Of a stretch of DNA of 64,000 nt, positions 1 to 8,110 are shown in pieces. How positions within the stretch are numbered: the stretch's first letter is position 1; every line of letters starts with the position of its first letter. The notes under the pieces are model-generated. The model did not search any database. It was not told the origin of the DNA and saw nothing but the letters and a program-made list of their open reading frames with translations. This DNA is from Myxococcales bacterium (lineage in GTDB: Bacteria; Myxococcota_A; Polyangia; Polyangiales; Polyangiaceae): NCBI GenBank assembly GCA_016720545.1, contig JADKKK010000018.1:1-64000 (forward strand), in the 5' to 3' direction. The position numbers and the translations under genes were made by a program.

Positions 1-200
1 AGGCGGGGCGGTGAAGCGCCTCGTGCTCATGGGTGGGGAGTGGCGTCGGCTCGCTCATGGGCGTCAGGGTAGGTTCTATTGAACGAAAGTCAACAGTCCC
101 TGGGTCTCAGGAGGGGGAGCGTGGGCGTCCCTTCATGGGGGCGGAGTTCGGCCCTTTTCAACGCGAGCGCGCGCCATGCTAGACCGCCCGTTCAAATGCT

Positions 201-511
201 GTGGCCAGGGTCGGCCGCGCGATGAAAGAGGATCTGACGAAGCCTGGGCGCACAACTTTCTTTGCCCATCGTAAGTCTGGGATGATCTTGAGCCCGCTGC
301 TCATGGACTGCGGCGCCATCCCGAAGGTCCCCGGGTTTTCGGCGATATCGCCGCCGCGGGGAGCTGCCCCGACCTCACGGTCGAGGCCCTCACGAGCCTC
401 GACTTCGCCAAGGAGTTCAAGATCTCGGCCGAGGCGGGCGCCAAGCTCAAGGCGGGCGTCATCGCCAGCATCGAGATCAAGGAGTTCGCCGGGAAGATCG
501 ACGCCGACCTC
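201..511 (+). pseudogene. Frameshifted 5' end of the cysteine-repeat protein gene
   Basis: Coding character continues upstream of the ATG at 512. In that frame codons 350-511 read as a credible protein (AAAGSCPDLTVEALTSLDF and onward), but the frame has no ATG, GTG or TTG between the stop at 272-274 and 512. The other frame, open from a GTG at 201, carries CGAIPKVPGF just before about 340, which looks like the start of a mature lipoprotein (Cys after a short hydrophobic run). Joining the two at about 340/341 by restoring one base gives one continuous protein. I infer a 1-nt deletion, or a sequencing error, at the GGGTTTTC run. The hydrophobic signal segment is weak even then, so the gene may be decaying. 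Positions 1-200 hold no gene I can support. Confidence 0.5.
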
Positions 512-1531
512 ATGACCGCCTGCGGCGGCATCGCGAAGGACCTCGGCGACGCGACCGCGTTCAAGACCGGCGAAGAGGCCTGCAAGGCCGCCGCGAAGGC
601 CATGGGCGACGTGAAGGGCAAGATCGGCGCGAACGCGAAGATCGCCCTCGTGGTGAAGGCGCCCGTCTGCCGCGCCGACGTCGGCGTCATGGCCGACTGC
701 GCCGCCAAGTGCGACGCGAAGGTCTCCGGCGGCAGCGCGAAGGTGGAGTGCGAGCCCGGCAAGCTCTCGGGCTCCTGCGACGCGAAGTGCGAGGGCACCT
801 GCGAGGTCGAGGCGGGCGCCAAGTGCGACGGCGAGTGCAGCGGCAAGTGCGACGCGGCCATGAAGGGCAGCTGCTCCGGCAACTGCACCGGCAAGTGCGA
901 CGGCAAGGACTCGAAGGGCGCGGCGTGCGCGGGCACCTGCGACGGCAAGTGCGACGCGAGCGTGCAGGGCGAGTGCAAGGGCAAGTGCGGCGGCAGCTGC
1001 AAGCTCAAGGCGGCCGCGAAGTGCGAAGGCACCTGCGGCGGCTCGTGCTCGGCCGAGATGAAGGCGCCGAAGTGCACCGGCGAGGTCAAGCCGCCGGAGA
1101 TGAGCGCGGAGTGCAAGGGCCAGTGCGACGCCAAGGTGTCCGCCAAGGCCGAGTGCAGCCCGGCGCAGGTCGGCGTGGTCATCACCGGCGCGGCGGACGC
1201 GAAGGCGGCGGCGGACTTCAAGGCCACCATCGAGAAGAACCTCCCCATCGTCCTCAAGGTCGCCGTCGGCCTCGCCACCTCCGCGCCCAAGGTCGCGCTG
1301 AGCGGCAAGGCGGCGGTCGAGGGTGTTCAGGCGAGCATCAAGGACATTGCGGCCAGCGCGGGCGCGGCCCAGGGCGCGATGGTCACGGGTCGCCTCACGA
1401 ACTGCTTCGCGGCTCCCTTCAAGGGCGCGATCGACGGCGCGGCGAGCATCCAGGCGAACGTGAGCGTCTCGGTCGACGTCAAGGCGAGCGCCTCGGCGAG
1501 CGGCGGCGGCAGCGCGGGCGCGAAGAAGTGA
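512..1531 (+). CDS. Cysteine-rich CxGxC-repeat protein, probably exported
   Basis: 339 residues from the ATG at 512, although the true start is probably further upstream (see the frameshifted 5' segment). Residues about 50-215 are a dense array of short Cys units of the type CDGKC, CEGTC, CSGKC, with Gly, Lys and Asp between the cysteines. The N-terminal and C-terminal thirds are Ala/Lys-rich, predicted helical and nearly Cys-free, and the protein ends in a Ser/Gly-rich tail. This architecture is familiar from myxobacterial secreted proteins of unknown function. The Cys array could be disulfide-locked outside the cytoplasm or could bind metal; the sequence alone does not decide. A strong terminator follows 30 nt after the stop, so it is probably a single-gene transcript. 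Confidence 0.7.
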   Translation: MTACGGIAKDLGDATAFKTGEEACKAAAKAMGDVKGKIGANAKIALVVKAPVCRADVGVMADCAAKCDAKVSGGSAKVECEPGKLSGSCDAKCEGTCEVEAGAKCDGECSGKCDAAMKGSCSGNCTGKCDGKDSKGAACAGTCDGKCDASVQGECKGKCGGSCKLKAAAKCEGTCGGSCSAEMKAPKCTGEVKPPEMSAECKGQCDAKVSAKAECSPAQVGVVITGAADAKAAADFKATIEKNLPIVLKVAVGLATSAPKVALSGKAAVEGVQASIKDIAASAGAAQGAMVTGRLTNCFAAPFKGAIDGAASIQANVSVSVDVKASASASGGGSAGAKK

Positions 1532-1560
1532 GCTGAAGCTCGGCCCTCCAGGGTCGTGGC

Positions 1561-1599
1561 GCGAGATCCGTGCAGTTTGCACGGGTCTCGCGTCGTTTT
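1561..1599 (+). terminator. Rho-independent terminator after the Cys-repeat gene
   Basis: A 14-bp stem (1561-1574 with 1578-1591, one G-T pair) closes on a GTT loop and is followed by GTCGTTTT. Confidence 0.8.
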
Positions 1600-1805
1600 G
1601 TGGGGAGCGTGAAGCACCTCCGGGAAGGCCCATCGCGCGAGGCCACCTCGACCGCGCCTCGACCGGAATCGTTCGGCCGCGGACACGCCTCGCGACGTCC
1701 GTGACGGCACCCACCCGGCTCGTCGCCCCGCGAATCGCGCCGCCACGCTTACGGCACGAGCGCTGCAAAGGCCCTCGCATGCAGCCGGCGCCGAGGTGGC
1801 CTACG

Positions 1806-2657
1806 ATGGGGAGCATGACGAGCGCTCCGCTCCGCCAAGAGGGCGTCACCTACGTCCGCGCCATCCGGCCGCTGCACTTCCCCGACAGCGATCCGGAGTG
1901 GGAGATGAGCGAGAGTCACCGCCACAAGCGCCTGTGCGAGCTGCTCTATCAGGTCCTCGCGGCGGTGCTTCCGGGCGACCACGCCTCGATCGGCGCGGAT
2001 CAGTTCGTGTATTTCGATCCGCTGGACCCTCGTCGGAAGTGCGCGCCGGACGGGTTCGTGAAGCTGGGCGTGCCCGGCGAGTCGATCACCTCCTGGAAGA
2101 CCTGGCAGAAGGGCGCGCCGGAGCTGTGCGTGGAGATCCTGAGCCCGTCGGACACGGAGGAGAAGCTCACGCTGCCCCAGAAGCTCGAGCGGTTCGCCGC
2201 GATGGGCGTGCTCGAGGTCGTGACGTTCGACGTCGACGCGAAGATCGGAGAGCGCATCCGGGCGTGGGAGTCGGTGAGGGGCGATCTGGTCGAGCGCGTG
2301 GTCCTGAACGAGCGCACGTACAGCGTGGTGCTGGGCAAGTGGTTCGTGGTCGCGCCGTACCTGGCCGAGGGGCGTCCCGCGCTCCAGCGCCTCGACGCGG
2401 CGCTGCGCCTCGCCGAGGACGCCGAAGGCCGAACGCTCGTGCCGACCCCCGACGAGCTCGAGCGTGCGCGCGCCGAAGAAGAGCGTGCGCGGGCGGAAGA
2501 GGAGCGTGCGCGGAAAGGGGCGGAAGAGGAGCGTGCGCGGGCCGAAGAAGACCATGCGCGGGCGGTGGCTCGCATCGACGAAGAGCGCGCGCGCGCCGAC
2601 GCGGCGGAGGCCGAGCTGCTGAGGCTCCGCGCCGCGCTCGCCGAGCGATTCGGCTGA
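1806..2657 (+). CDS. Uma2-family PD-(D/E)XK nuclease-like protein, copy 1
   Basis: 283 residues. The first 190 form a Uma2 (DUF820) restriction-endonuclease-like domain with the family's APD and VEILSPSD acidic motifs, followed by the conserved basic and aromatic segment. The last 65 residues are a charged heptad-like coiled coil made of repeated ERARAEEE units. The start was set at the ATG at 1806 (a second ATG is at 1815). The open frame runs up to 1701, but comparison with the downstream copy shows two compensating 1-nt indels in that stretch, so it is not conserved as protein. Uma2 proteins are common in large bacterial genomes; nuclease function is inferred from fold and the in vivo role is unknown. 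Confidence 0.85.
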   Translation: MGSMTSAPLRQEGVTYVRAIRPLHFPDSDPEWEMSESHRHKRLCELLYQVLAAVLPGDHASIGADQFVYFDPLDPRRKCAPDGFVKLGVPGESITSWKTWQKGAPELCVEILSPSDTEEKLTLPQKLERFAAMGVLEVVTFDVDAKIGERIRAWESVRGDLVERVVLNERTYSVVLGKWFVVAPYLAEGRPALQRLDAALRLAEDAEGRTLVPTPDELERARAEEERARAEEERARKGAEEERARAEEDHARAVARIDEERARADAAEAELLRLRAALAERFG

Positions 2658-2843
2658 GCGCCACCACCGTCGTTTCTCGCCGCAGGGCCTTCCACGCGCC
2701 GAGCCACGAGCCGCCCACGGACACCCCTCGCGACGTCCGTGACGCCACCCGCCCGGCTCGTCGCCCGCGAATCGCGCCGCCCCGCGCACGGCACGGCCGC
2801 TGCAAAGGGCCCAGACATGCAGCCGGCGCGAAGGTGGCCTACG

Positions 2844-3614
2844 ATGGAGAGCATGACGACCGCTCCGCTTCGCCAAGAGAAGGCGACGTACGTCCGCGCC
2901 ATCCGGCCGCTGCACTTCCCCGACAGCGATCCGGAGTGGGAGATGAGCGAGAGTCACCGTCACAAGCGCCTGTGCGAGCTGCTCTATCAGGTACTCGCGG
3001 CGGTGCTCCCCGGCGAGCACGCCTCCATCGGCGCAGATCAATTCGTGTATTTCGATCCGCTGGACCCACGGCGGAAGTGTGCTCCAGACGGCTTTGTGAA
3101 GCTGGGCGTGCCCGGCGAGTCGATCACGTCCTGGAAGACCTGGCAGAAGGGCGCGCCGGAGCTGTGCGTGGAAATCCTGAGCCTGAGTGACACCGAGGAG
3201 AAGCTCACGCTCTCCCAGAAGCTCGACCGCTTCGCCGCGATGGGCGTGCTCGAGGTCGTCACCTTCGACGCCGACGCGAAGGTGGGGGAGCGCATCCGAG
3301 CGTGGGAGTCGGTGAAGGGCGATCTCGTCGAGCGCGTGGTGCAAGACGAGCGCACGTACAGCGTGGTGCTGGGCAAGTGGTTCGTGGTCGCGCCGTACCT
3401 GGCCGAGGGGCGCCCGGCGCTCCAGCGCCTCGAGGTGGCGCTGCGCCTCGCGGAGGACGCGGAGGGGACAGCGCTCGTCCGGACGTACGACGAGCTCGAG
3501 CGCGCTCGCGCCGACGAAGCGAAGGCTCGCGCCGACGAAGCGCGTGCGCGCGCGGACGCCGCAGAGGCCGAGCTCGCGAGGCTCCGCGCGGCGCTCGCCG
3601 AACGATCCGGCTGA
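2844..3614 (+). CDS. Uma2-family PD-(D/E)XK nuclease-like protein, copy 2
   Basis: 256 residues, a tandem paralogue of the preceding gene with about twenty differences by eye over the catalytic domain. The acidic APD motif is kept, and VEILSLSD replaces VEILSPSD. The C-terminal coiled coil is about 27 residues shorter (units of ADEAKARADE). The ATG at 2844 corresponds exactly to 1806 in copy 1. The leader is duplicated too, so both copies probably carry the same promoter. It is convergent with argB, with stop codons only about 15 nt apart. Confidence 0.85.
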   Translation: MESMTTAPLRQEKATYVRAIRPLHFPDSDPEWEMSESHRHKRLCELLYQVLAAVLPGEHASIGADQFVYFDPLDPRRKCAPDGFVKLGVPGESITSWKTWQKGAPELCVEILSLSDTEEKLTLSQKLDRFAAMGVLEVVTFDADAKVGERIRAWESVKGDLVERVVQDERTYSVVLGKWFVVAPYLAEGRPALQRLEVALRLAEDAEGTALVRTYDELERARADEAKARADEARARADAAEAELARLRAALAERSG

Positions 3615-3629
3615 GCGGCGCGCGCGTCG

Positions 3630-4463
3630 TCACGCCTCCACGAGCACTGTGCCGACGGAGCCCGGGGCCTCGATCTCACGGAACAGATCGGTGGGCGCGA
3701 GCCGCCCTACGACGTGGACCGCGCGCACGCCCTCGGCGATGGCCGCGAACGACTCCTCGAGCTTGGGGATCATGCCCTTCGTGACGACGCCCTCGGCGAT
3801 GAGGCGGGCCTTGTCCGCCCGCGTGATCCGCGGGATCCGCGTGGCAGGATCGGCGAGGTCGCCCATGACTCCGGGCACGTCGGTCACGAGCACGAGCGCG
3901 GCCGCGTCGAGGAACACCGCCACGCGGTTCGCCACGACGTCGGCGTTGATGTTGTAGACTGCACCCGTCTCGTCGGCGCCGAGAGACGCGAGCACCGGGA
4001 GGTAGCCGGCCGACACGAGCGTCGCGAGGAGCTCCTCGCCGAGGCCGACCACGTCGCCCACGTGCCCGAAGTCGATGGGGTCGGGGCCGCCGCCCGCGAC
4101 GACCCGCGGGGGGCGCTTGACCGCGCGCACGACGCACGAGCTCGCGCCGTGGAGCCCCACGGGGCGGGCCCCGGCGCGGACCAGCGCGGCGCACAGGTCG
4201 ACGTTGACCTGGCCGGCCACAGTCATCTTCATGACGTCGAGGGTCGCCGCGTCGGTGATGCGCCGCCCGGCGACCACGTTCGGGGTCTGGCCGAGCTGCT
4301 TCTGGAGCTCGGTCGCCTGCGGGCCGCCGCCGTGCACCACGACCACCGGGCGCGTATGCGCGAGCTCCTTCAAGTCTCCGCAGATCGCCGAGAGGTAAGG
4401 CCCCTTGACCACCTCGCCGCCGAGCTTCACGACGACGGCGCGCCCCTTCTCGATCGCGGTCAC
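3630..4463 (-). CDS. argB: Acetylglutamate kinase
   Basis: Phosphorylates N-acetyl-L-glutamate, the second step of arginine synthesis, in the cytoplasm. The 277 residues carry the amino-acid-kinase hallmarks: VVVKLGGEVV near the N-terminus (phosphate-binding Lys and Gly), VVVHGGGPQ (residues about 40-48), GRRITD for substrate binding, NINADVVAN and VTDVPGV. Length is normal for ArgB. The GTG start at 4463 overlaps the argC stop (GTGA), so the two are co-transcribed and probably translationally coupled. Confidence 0.95.
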   Translation of the reverse strand: MTAIEKGRAVVVKLGGEVVKGPYLSAICGDLKELAHTRPVVVVHGGGPQATELQKQLGQTPNVVAGRRITDAATLDVMKMTVAGQVNVDLCAALVRAGARPVGLHGASSCVVRAVKRPPRVVAGGGPDPIDFGHVGDVVGLGEELLATLVSAGYLPVLASLGADETGAVYNINADVVANRVAVFLDAAALVLVTDVPGVMGDLADPATRIPRITRADKARLIAEGVVTKGMIPKLEESFAAIAEGVRAVHVVGRLAPTDLFREIEAPGSVGTVLVEA

Positions 4464-5518
4464 GGGTACCCGCCGGGGTCCTCGAGCGAGAGCCGCTCGT
4501 CGAGGCCAAGCAGGAGGTTCATCGACTGGATCGCCTGCCCGGCGCCGCCCTTGATGAGGTTGTCGGTCGCGGCGAAGCACGCCACCACCGAGCGACCGGG
4601 CTCGGCCGTGTCGGCGCCGAGCTCGAAGCCGACCTCGGCGTAGTTCGTGCCGGACACCGCCACCACCTCGGGCAGGCGCTTCTGCGGCACGCGCACGAAC
4701 GGCTCGTCGGCGTAGAGGTTCGTGTAGAGTGCACGCAAGACGTCCTTCGTGACGCCCGCCACGTGGGCGAAGCAGGTCACGAAGATGCCTCGCGAGAGCG
4801 GCGCGCTCACAGGCACGAAGCGGAGGGCCAGGTTCGTCGCGCCGGCCTCCTCGAGCGTCTGCACGACCTCGGGGATGTGCTGGTGGTCGAGCGGCTTGTA
4901 CGTGCGAAGGTTCACGGCGCGCACCGGGTGGTGGGTGCCCGCGCTCGGCACGGCGCCGCTGCCCGAGGAGCCGGTGATGCCGACGACCTCCACCGGCCCG
5001 GTGAGCAGCCCGGCCCGCGCGAGGGGCAGGAGCGCGAGCTCGATCGTCGTCGCGAAGCACCCCGGCGACGCCACGTACCGCGCCTCGCGGATGCGGTCGC
5101 GATTGAGCTCGGGCAGGCCGTACACGAAGGTGCCCGCGAGCTTGTCGGGGCAGGGGTGCTCCGCGTGGTAATAGCGCTTGTAGACGGCCGGATCACGCAG
5201 GCGGAAGTCGCCCGAGAGGTCGACGATCTTCGCGCCCGACGCGAGCAGCTCGGGCATCTTGGTGGCCGCGACCTTGTGCGGGAGCCCGAGCAGCACCACG
5301 TCCATGTCGCGCGCCGCCTCGGCGGGCGTGAGGCCCTCGAACACGAGCGACGATCGACCCTCGAGGTTCGGGTGCGCCGCCGAGAGGGGCTCGCCCACGA
5401 GGTCGATCGACGCGACCCGCGCGAGCTCGACCTCCGGGTGGAGGAGGAGCCGTCGAATGAGCTCGCCGCCGCCGTAGCCACTTCCGCCGATGACGGCGGC
5501 CTTGAAGCGCTTTGTCAT
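4460..5518 (-). CDS. argC: N-acetyl-gamma-glutamyl-phosphate reductase
   Basis: NADPH-dependent reduction of N-acetylglutamyl phosphate to the semialdehyde, third step of arginine synthesis. The 352 residues start with a Rossmann motif (VIGGSGYGGGEL). The catalytic cysteine is in ASPGCFATT (residue about 152), and the GSSGSG and HHP segments typical of the family follow it. It is the first gene of an argC-argB pair. Upstream, at 5519-5628, lies a short divergent promoter region shared with the patatin gene. Confidence 0.95.
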   Translation of the reverse strand: MTKRFKAAVIGGSGYGGGELIRRLLLHPEVELARVASIDLVGEPLSAAHPNLEGRSSLVFEGLTPAEAARDMDVVLLGLPHKVAATKMPELLASGAKIVDLSGDFRLRDPAVYKRYYHAEHPCPDKLAGTFVYGLPELNRDRIREARYVASPGCFATTIELALLPLARAGLLTGPVEVVGITGSSGSGAVPSAGTHHPVRAVNLRTYKPLDHQHIPEVVQTLEEAGATNLALRFVPVSAPLSRGIFVTCFAHVAGVTKDVLRALYTNLYADEPFVRVPQKRLPEVVAVSGTNYAEVGFELGADTAEPGRSVVACFAATDNLIKGGAGQAIQSMNLLLGLDERLSLEDPGGYP

Positions 5519-5628
5519 GGGCGCAGCCTACCGCAACTCGCGTCGCGCGGCGCTGCCCGGCCCGACATGGCGCAGGGAGGGGGGAGCGCGGCCGCCCACG
5601 CGCGCAAAACTGCTGTATTCCTGAGACG

Positions 5629-8001
5629 ATGTCCTGCAGAGCTCGGAGCGCGCGCGCCCAGGTCCCGTGGACGCGGCGCGCCGCCGCCGCGTCCTCCGCG
5701 TTCGCCGTCGCGGTCGCGGTCGCGTCCGCGTTCGTGGCGCCGCTCGCGTGGGCCGACAGCACGCCGCCGCCGCCGACGAACACGCTGCCGATCCCCGCCG
5801 AGCCGCCGCCGAGGGCGCGGCCCATCCCGCTCGCGCTGGTGGTGTCCGGCGGCGTGTCGCTCGGCGCCTACGAGGCCGGGTTCCTCCACGAGCTCCTCGA
5901 GACCCTGAAGACCTCACCAGGCTTCGTCGAGCTGAAGGTGGCCACCGGGGCCTCGGCGGGCAGCATCAACAGCCTTCTCTCGCTGCTCACCGGGTGCTCG
6001 CCGAAGATCGACGACCCGCAGCAGGGGCCGCTCTTCCAGACCTGGTCGGACGTCGGCTTCCCCGGGCTCTACGATCCCAAGGGCACGACCGCGATCGCGC
6101 TCTTCTCCCGCGCGACCATGCGGGCGGTCACGACGCGCCTCGAGCAGCGCTTCTCCGCGGGGCTGCCCTCGTCGTGCGACGTGGTGCTCGGGGTCTCGAC
6201 GACGCGGCTCGCGCCCCAGAAAGAGTCGCTCGCCGGCGATCCCGAGCTCCGCCTCGCCCGCACCGAGGAGCGCTTCGTGGTGCGCCTCCGAGGCGAAGGC
6301 GTGGGGCGCGCGCCGCGCACCGAGAACTACGTCGACGTGGGGTACGGCTTCCCGCAGGCGCTCCTGCCGCTGGAGGAAAACCCGACACCTTTCGCGGAGA
6401 TCCGCGATCTGCTCTATGCGTCGAGCGCGTTCCCGTTCGCGTTCGAGCCCGTGCCCCTCGCGCACTGCATGACCGGCGGCGGGGGCGCGTGTACGCCGCG
6501 TTCGGCGAAGCGGACCCTCTTCGTCGACGGTGGCGTGTTCGACAACCAGCCCCTCGGCCTCGCCGCGCGGCTCATGAGCGACGGGCTCGGCGCGAGCGGG
6601 CCGCCCGGGCCCCGCGGCGAAGCGGCCGCGTTCGTGGCGCCCCTGCGACGGGGCGTGGGGGGCCTGCCGGACGACGCGCTCTTCGTGTACGTCGATCCCG
6701 AGATCACGAGCTACCCGGCGCTCCCGGAGGGCACGGTCGCCGAGAAGACCGTGAGCGCGCAGAGCCTCGTCACGCACTACCTCGGCATGTTCATCGAGTC
6801 GGCGCGCTCGTCCGAGCTCGTGTCGGTGCTCGAGGGTTCGCCCGGCCTGCGTGACAAGCTGGCGATCGCAGCCGCCGACGTGCCGCCGGTGAGCGGATCG
6901 CTCGCGTCGTTCTTCGGGTTCTTCGACAAGAACTTCCGAGTCTTCGATTTTTACCTTGGGATGCGCGCCGCCCGGCGCTTCGTCGACGACCGCCTCGCGC
7001 CTCGGGTCGCGCGCCGCTTCGGCCCGCGCGCCACGCTCGCCCCGCCGCCGCGGGGTGCCCACCACGAGCCGTACCGCTGCCTCCGCGCGGTGCTCGACGG
7101 CGAGGGGCGCCCCGAGGCCGCGTGCGCGGGGGTGTCGCTCGACCTTCGGGCCGCGCTGCAGACCTCCCTCGCGAGGCTCTACGACCGTTGCAAGGGCGCC
7201 CGCGAGGCCGGCGCCGCGGAGACCGGGGCGAACGCCTCCTGCGCGGCCGCCATGCGAGGCTCCGAGCCGCCTCAGGTGCCCGGCGTGCCCGCCGCGCCGC
7301 GGGGATTCTTCCGGCAGCGCCCGGGCGAGGCCGAGCTCCCGTACGTGGTGCGGCTCCTGTGCGCATACGGCTTCGTGTTCCGCGATCTCGGCGTCGACAC
7401 GCCGGACGCGGCCCGCGTGGAGCGGGCGATCCACGAGCAGCTCCGCGAAGTGATCGACAGCTTCCGCAAGGCCCAACCCGAGGGCGGGGCGATCGTCGGG
7501 GCGCTCGGGCGCACGCTCATCGGGCAGCTCACGTACGTGCCCGCCACCGCGATCGCCCACGTTTCCATTGGCCCAGTGCTCGAGACCGGCATCAGCTTTC
7601 GGCTCGGCGCAGGCCCCACACGCTTCCTCCGCGGGGGGGCGGCGCTCGACTTCGGCGGGCTGTCGAGCTTCTCCGGTGGCGGCGGCGCGTACGTGACGGC
7701 GGCCCCCATGGCGGGCCTCGAGGCCGAGCTCCTGCCCATCTCGGGTCCGACGGTGCAGCCGCGCCTGGGCCTCCGCGGCGGCTACCTGTTCTCCAGCGTC
7801 GACTCCTTCGCGTCCTCGCGCTGCGAGCAGCCCGACAAGCGCGTCTGCTCGCGCCCGACGGTGCAGGCCTACGTCGCGGCGTCGCTCTTCGACCGGCTCC
7901 GCCTGCAGGTGGCGTTCGCGATGTTGCCGGCCTCGCGCGCAGGCGAAGACTTCTCGTGGTCGATCCAGCCGACCGGCGGTATCCAGCTGCTCTGGCCGTG
8001 A
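5629..8001 (+). CDS. Secreted patatin-like phospholipase with beta-rich C-terminal domain
   Basis: 790 residues from the ATG at 5629. It begins with a Sec-type signal (RR, then an Ala/Val-rich core ending in AWADS), then a Pro-rich linker and a patatin domain. The domain has an oxyanion loop (SGGVSLGAYEAG), a nucleophile elbow with Ser in GASAGS, and the catalytic Asp in FVDGGVFDNQP, so the dyad is intact. Residues after about 640 alternate Gly and aromatic/aliphatic residues in beta-strand style and end IQLLWP, reminiscent of an outer-membrane barrel. I infer a lipid hydrolase of the periplasm or outer membrane, possibly self-translocating like type V patatins. The frame is open upstream to 5512, but the segment before 5629 has no protein character. 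Confidence 0.8.
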   Translation: MSCRARSARAQVPWTRRAAAASSAFAVAVAVASAFVAPLAWADSTPPPPTNTLPIPAEPPPRARPIPLALVVSGGVSLGAYEAGFLHELLETLKTSPGFVELKVATGASAGSINSLLSLLTGCSPKIDDPQQGPLFQTWSDVGFPGLYDPKGTTAIALFSRATMRAVTTRLEQRFSAGLPSSCDVVLGVSTTRLAPQKESLAGDPELRLARTEERFVVRLRGEGVGRAPRTENYVDVGYGFPQALLPLEENPTPFAEIRDLLYASSAFPFAFEPVPLAHCMTGGGGACTPRSAKRTLFVDGGVFDNQPLGLAARLMSDGLGASGPPGPRGEAAAFVAPLRRGVGGLPDDALFVYVDPEITSYPALPEGTVAEKTVSAQSLVTHYLGMFIESARSSELVSVLEGSPGLRDKLAIAAADVPPVSGSLASFFGFFDKNFRVFDFYLGMRAARRFVDDRLAPRVARRFGPRATLAPPPRGAHHEPYRCLRAVLDGEGRPEAACAGVSLDLRAALQTSLARLYDRCKGAREAGAAETGANASCAAAMRGSEPPQVPGVPAAPRGFFRQRPGEAELPYVVRLLCAYGFVFRDLGVDTPDAARVERAIHEQLREVIDSFRKAQPEGGAIVGALGRTLIGQLTYVPATAIAHVSIGPVLETGISFRLGAGPTRFLRGGAALDFGGLSSFSGGGGAYVTAAPMAGLEAELLPISGPTVQPRLGLRGGYLFSSVDSFASSRCEQPDKRVCSRPTVQAYVAASLFDRLRLQVAFAMLPASRAGEDFSWSIQPTGGIQLLWP

Positions 8002-8040
8002 GCGCGCCACCCGCTTGCCGCTGGACTCACGTCTCTTCGA

Positions 8041-8064
8041 TGCGTTCTGAATGAATAGAACGCA
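8041..8064. promoter_or_regulatory. 8-bp perfect inverted repeat before the M20 peptidase gene
   Basis: TGCGTTCT and AGAACGCA are separated by 8 nt. It spans the alternative ATG at 8051, so a regulator bound here would sit on the promoter or leader of the peptidase gene. There is no T-run on either strand, so a terminator is unlikely. Confidence 0.4.
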
Positions 8065-8110
8065 AGCCGCCTTCGCGCCGCCCGCCAAGAAATCGGTGCA
8101 CACTGCCGTC

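Larger units (their letters stand above)
1681..3614 (+). repeat. Tandem gene duplication, unit about 1038 bp
   Basis: Two consecutive units beginning at about 1681 and 2719 share the upstream leader (CTCGCGACGTCCGTGAC in both) and the complete Uma2 coding region. The offset is 1038 bp at both the leader and the start codon. Within the leader the copies differ by two compensating 1-nt indels and several substitutions, whereas the coding part differs by only about twenty residues in the first 210. The downstream coiled-coil tails differ in length. Confidence 0.9.

Noticed and set aside
179..1849. Long minus-strand open frame over the Cys-repeat gene (556 codons)
   Set aside because: Arg/Ala/Leu-rich shadow of a GC-rich coding strand; no domain, and it covers a clear terminator.
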